A stretch of DNA of 64,000 bases from Microbulbifer aggregans. Lineage in GTDB: Bacteria > Pseudomonadota > Gammaproteobacteria > Pseudomonadales > Cellvibrionaceae. Of the stretch, positions 63,273 to 64,000 are shown piece after piece. The position numbers were made by a program, and so were the translations under genes. The notes beneath the pieces were generated by a model. The model was not told the DNA's origin. It saw nothing but the letters and a program-made list of their open reading frames with translations, and did no database searches. The stretch spans positions 558,001-622,000 of the forward strand of contig NZ_JAIVKK010000001.1 of NCBI RefSeq assembly GCF_020524005.1, in the 5' to 3' direction. Positions within the stretch are counted from its first letter, which is position 1. Every line of letters begins with the position of its first letter.

Positions 63273-63920
63273 CTACAACGCCTCCTCCGGATCGAGTACG
63301 TTGTGCTTTACTGCCAGCAAGGTAAGCTCCACGTCGGAGTGAATATCCAGCTTGTCAAAAATGCGGTATCGGTAGGTATTTACTGTTTTGGGGCTGACCG
63401 ACAGCGTTTCGGCAATTTCCGAAACCTTACTGCCATTCACGATCATTACCGCTGTCTGCAACTCCCGCTCGGAAAGCTCACCAAATGGAGAGCCATTGCC
63501 CCCCCGCGTCTTGTTCCATACAAGCTTGCCGGCAATTGAGCTGCTGATGTAGGTATCACCCGCCATCACCGCACGGATCGCCCGGACCATTTCTTCCAGG
63601 TCGGCACCTTTGGTGACATAGCCTTTCGCTCCAGCCTCAATCAGGCGGGTGGGAAAGAGCTCATCATCCAATGCACTAACGGCAATAACACGCGCATCCG
63701 GGAAACGGCTGAGCACCTTGCGGGTCGCCTCCATACCTCCCATGCCCGGCATTCTGACATCCATCAGAATGACATCGAGCTCAGATTCGCGCACAAAAGC
63801 AATCGCTTCCTCGCCGCTCTTGGCTTCGCCTACCACTTCGATATCGGAGACATCACCCAGCATACGCGATATACCCATGCGCACCAGGTCGTGATCGTCT
63901 ACAACTAAGACTTTTATCAA
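63273..63920 (-). CDS. gacA: Response regulator GacA/UvrY (LuxR-type)
   Basis: 215 aa. The receiver domain has acidic residues in VLVVDDHDLVRMG, the phosphoacceptor Asp in LDVILMDVRMPGMGG, Thr/Ser in VIAVSALDDE and Lys in AGAKGYVTKGADLEE. The C-terminal LuxR helix-turn-helix is ELSERELQTAVMIVNGSKVS followed by EIAETLSVSPKTVNTYRYRI. It is the partner of the BarA/GacS kinase and controls small RNAs of the Csr/Rsm system, which often govern secreted enzymes. Gene order gacA-uvrC-pgsA supports the assignment. Confidence 0.95.
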   Translation of the reverse strand: MIKVLVVDDHDLVRMGISRMLGDVSDIEVVGEAKSGEEAIAFVRESELDVILMDVRMPGMGGMEATRKVLSRFPDARVIAVSALDDELFPTRLIEAGAKGYVTKGADLEEMVRAIRAVMAGDTYISSSIAGKLVWNKTRGGNGSPFGELSERELQTAVMIVNGSKVSEIAETLSVSPKTVNTYRYRIFDKLDIHSDVELTLLAVKHNVLDPEEAL

Positions 63921-64000
63921 ATTAGCCCCAACTACGGATTCTCAGTCAGATCACGCGAGATTTTCCTACAAATACGTATCCGCATGAAACTGTGTTTTTG

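Overview
The window looks like a chromosomal segment of a marine, polymer-degrading gammaproteobacterium, probably of the Cellvibrionales (Microbulbifer-like). This rests on gene content and order: a gspC-D-E-F-G type II secretion operon, several TonB-dependent receptors, secreted collagenase-type proteases, etfB-etfA beside an ETF-quinone oxidoreductase, and gacA-uvrC-pgsA near tRNA-Leu/tRNA-Cys. The genus is inferred; no 16S rRNA or other decisive marker is present.

Layout. (1) 1-5.65 kb, minus strand: type II secretion genes gspC, gspD, gspE, gspF and the start of gspG. (2) 5.8-9.6 kb: etfB-etfA diverging from the ETF-quinone oxidoreductase gene, with a PsrA-like palindrome between them. 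(3) 9.8-16 kb: a TonB-dependent receptor with a partner lipoprotein, a DUF1285 protein and a TetR regulator. (4) 16.4-37.3 kb: a collagen and hydroxyproline utilisation region. It holds two M9 collagenase-like proteases (one secreted with PPC domains, one lipoprotein), two TonB-dependent receptors, a POT peptide transporter, two M24 prolidase-type peptidases, a D-amino-acid oxidoreductase, a DHDPS-family deaminase, an alpha-ketoglutarate semialdehyde dehydrogenase, a 4-hydroxyproline epimerase and a GntR regulator with two winged-helix domains. (5) 37.4-38.5 kb: tesB and tRNA-Pro(CGG). (6) 38.45-53.54 kb: an integrated element of about 15.06 kb bounded by a 30-bp repeat of the tRNA-Pro 3' end. 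It carries a tyrosine integrase, an OLD-like ATPase/TOPRIM nuclease, small DNA-binding proteins, a ParB-like protein with odd nested palindromes, a serine recombinase, a broken GIY-YIG gene, a MltR-like protein, an SRAP gene, a umuDC pair with a LexA box, and a coiled-coil membrane protein. (7) 53.8-56 kb: trans-3-hydroxyproline dehydratase and pyrroline-2-carboxylate reductase genes, which continue the hydroxyproline theme beyond the element. (8) 56-64 kb: a metallopeptidase, tRNA-Cys, tRNA-Leu, a beta-lactamase-fold hydrolase, a secreted HNH nuclease, pgsA, uvrC and gacA.

How the genes fit together. Collagenases cut collagen outside the cell or at its surface. TonB receptors and the POT carrier bring peptides in, and prolidases release Pro/Hyp. 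trans-4-Hyp would then be epimerised, oxidised, deaminated and dehydrogenated to alpha-ketoglutarate, while trans-3-Hyp would be dehydrated and reduced to proline. Seven sites resembling TTG-N4-CAA lie upstream of these transcription units and suggest one regulon, most simply controlled by the local GntR protein. The integrated element has split this functional region.
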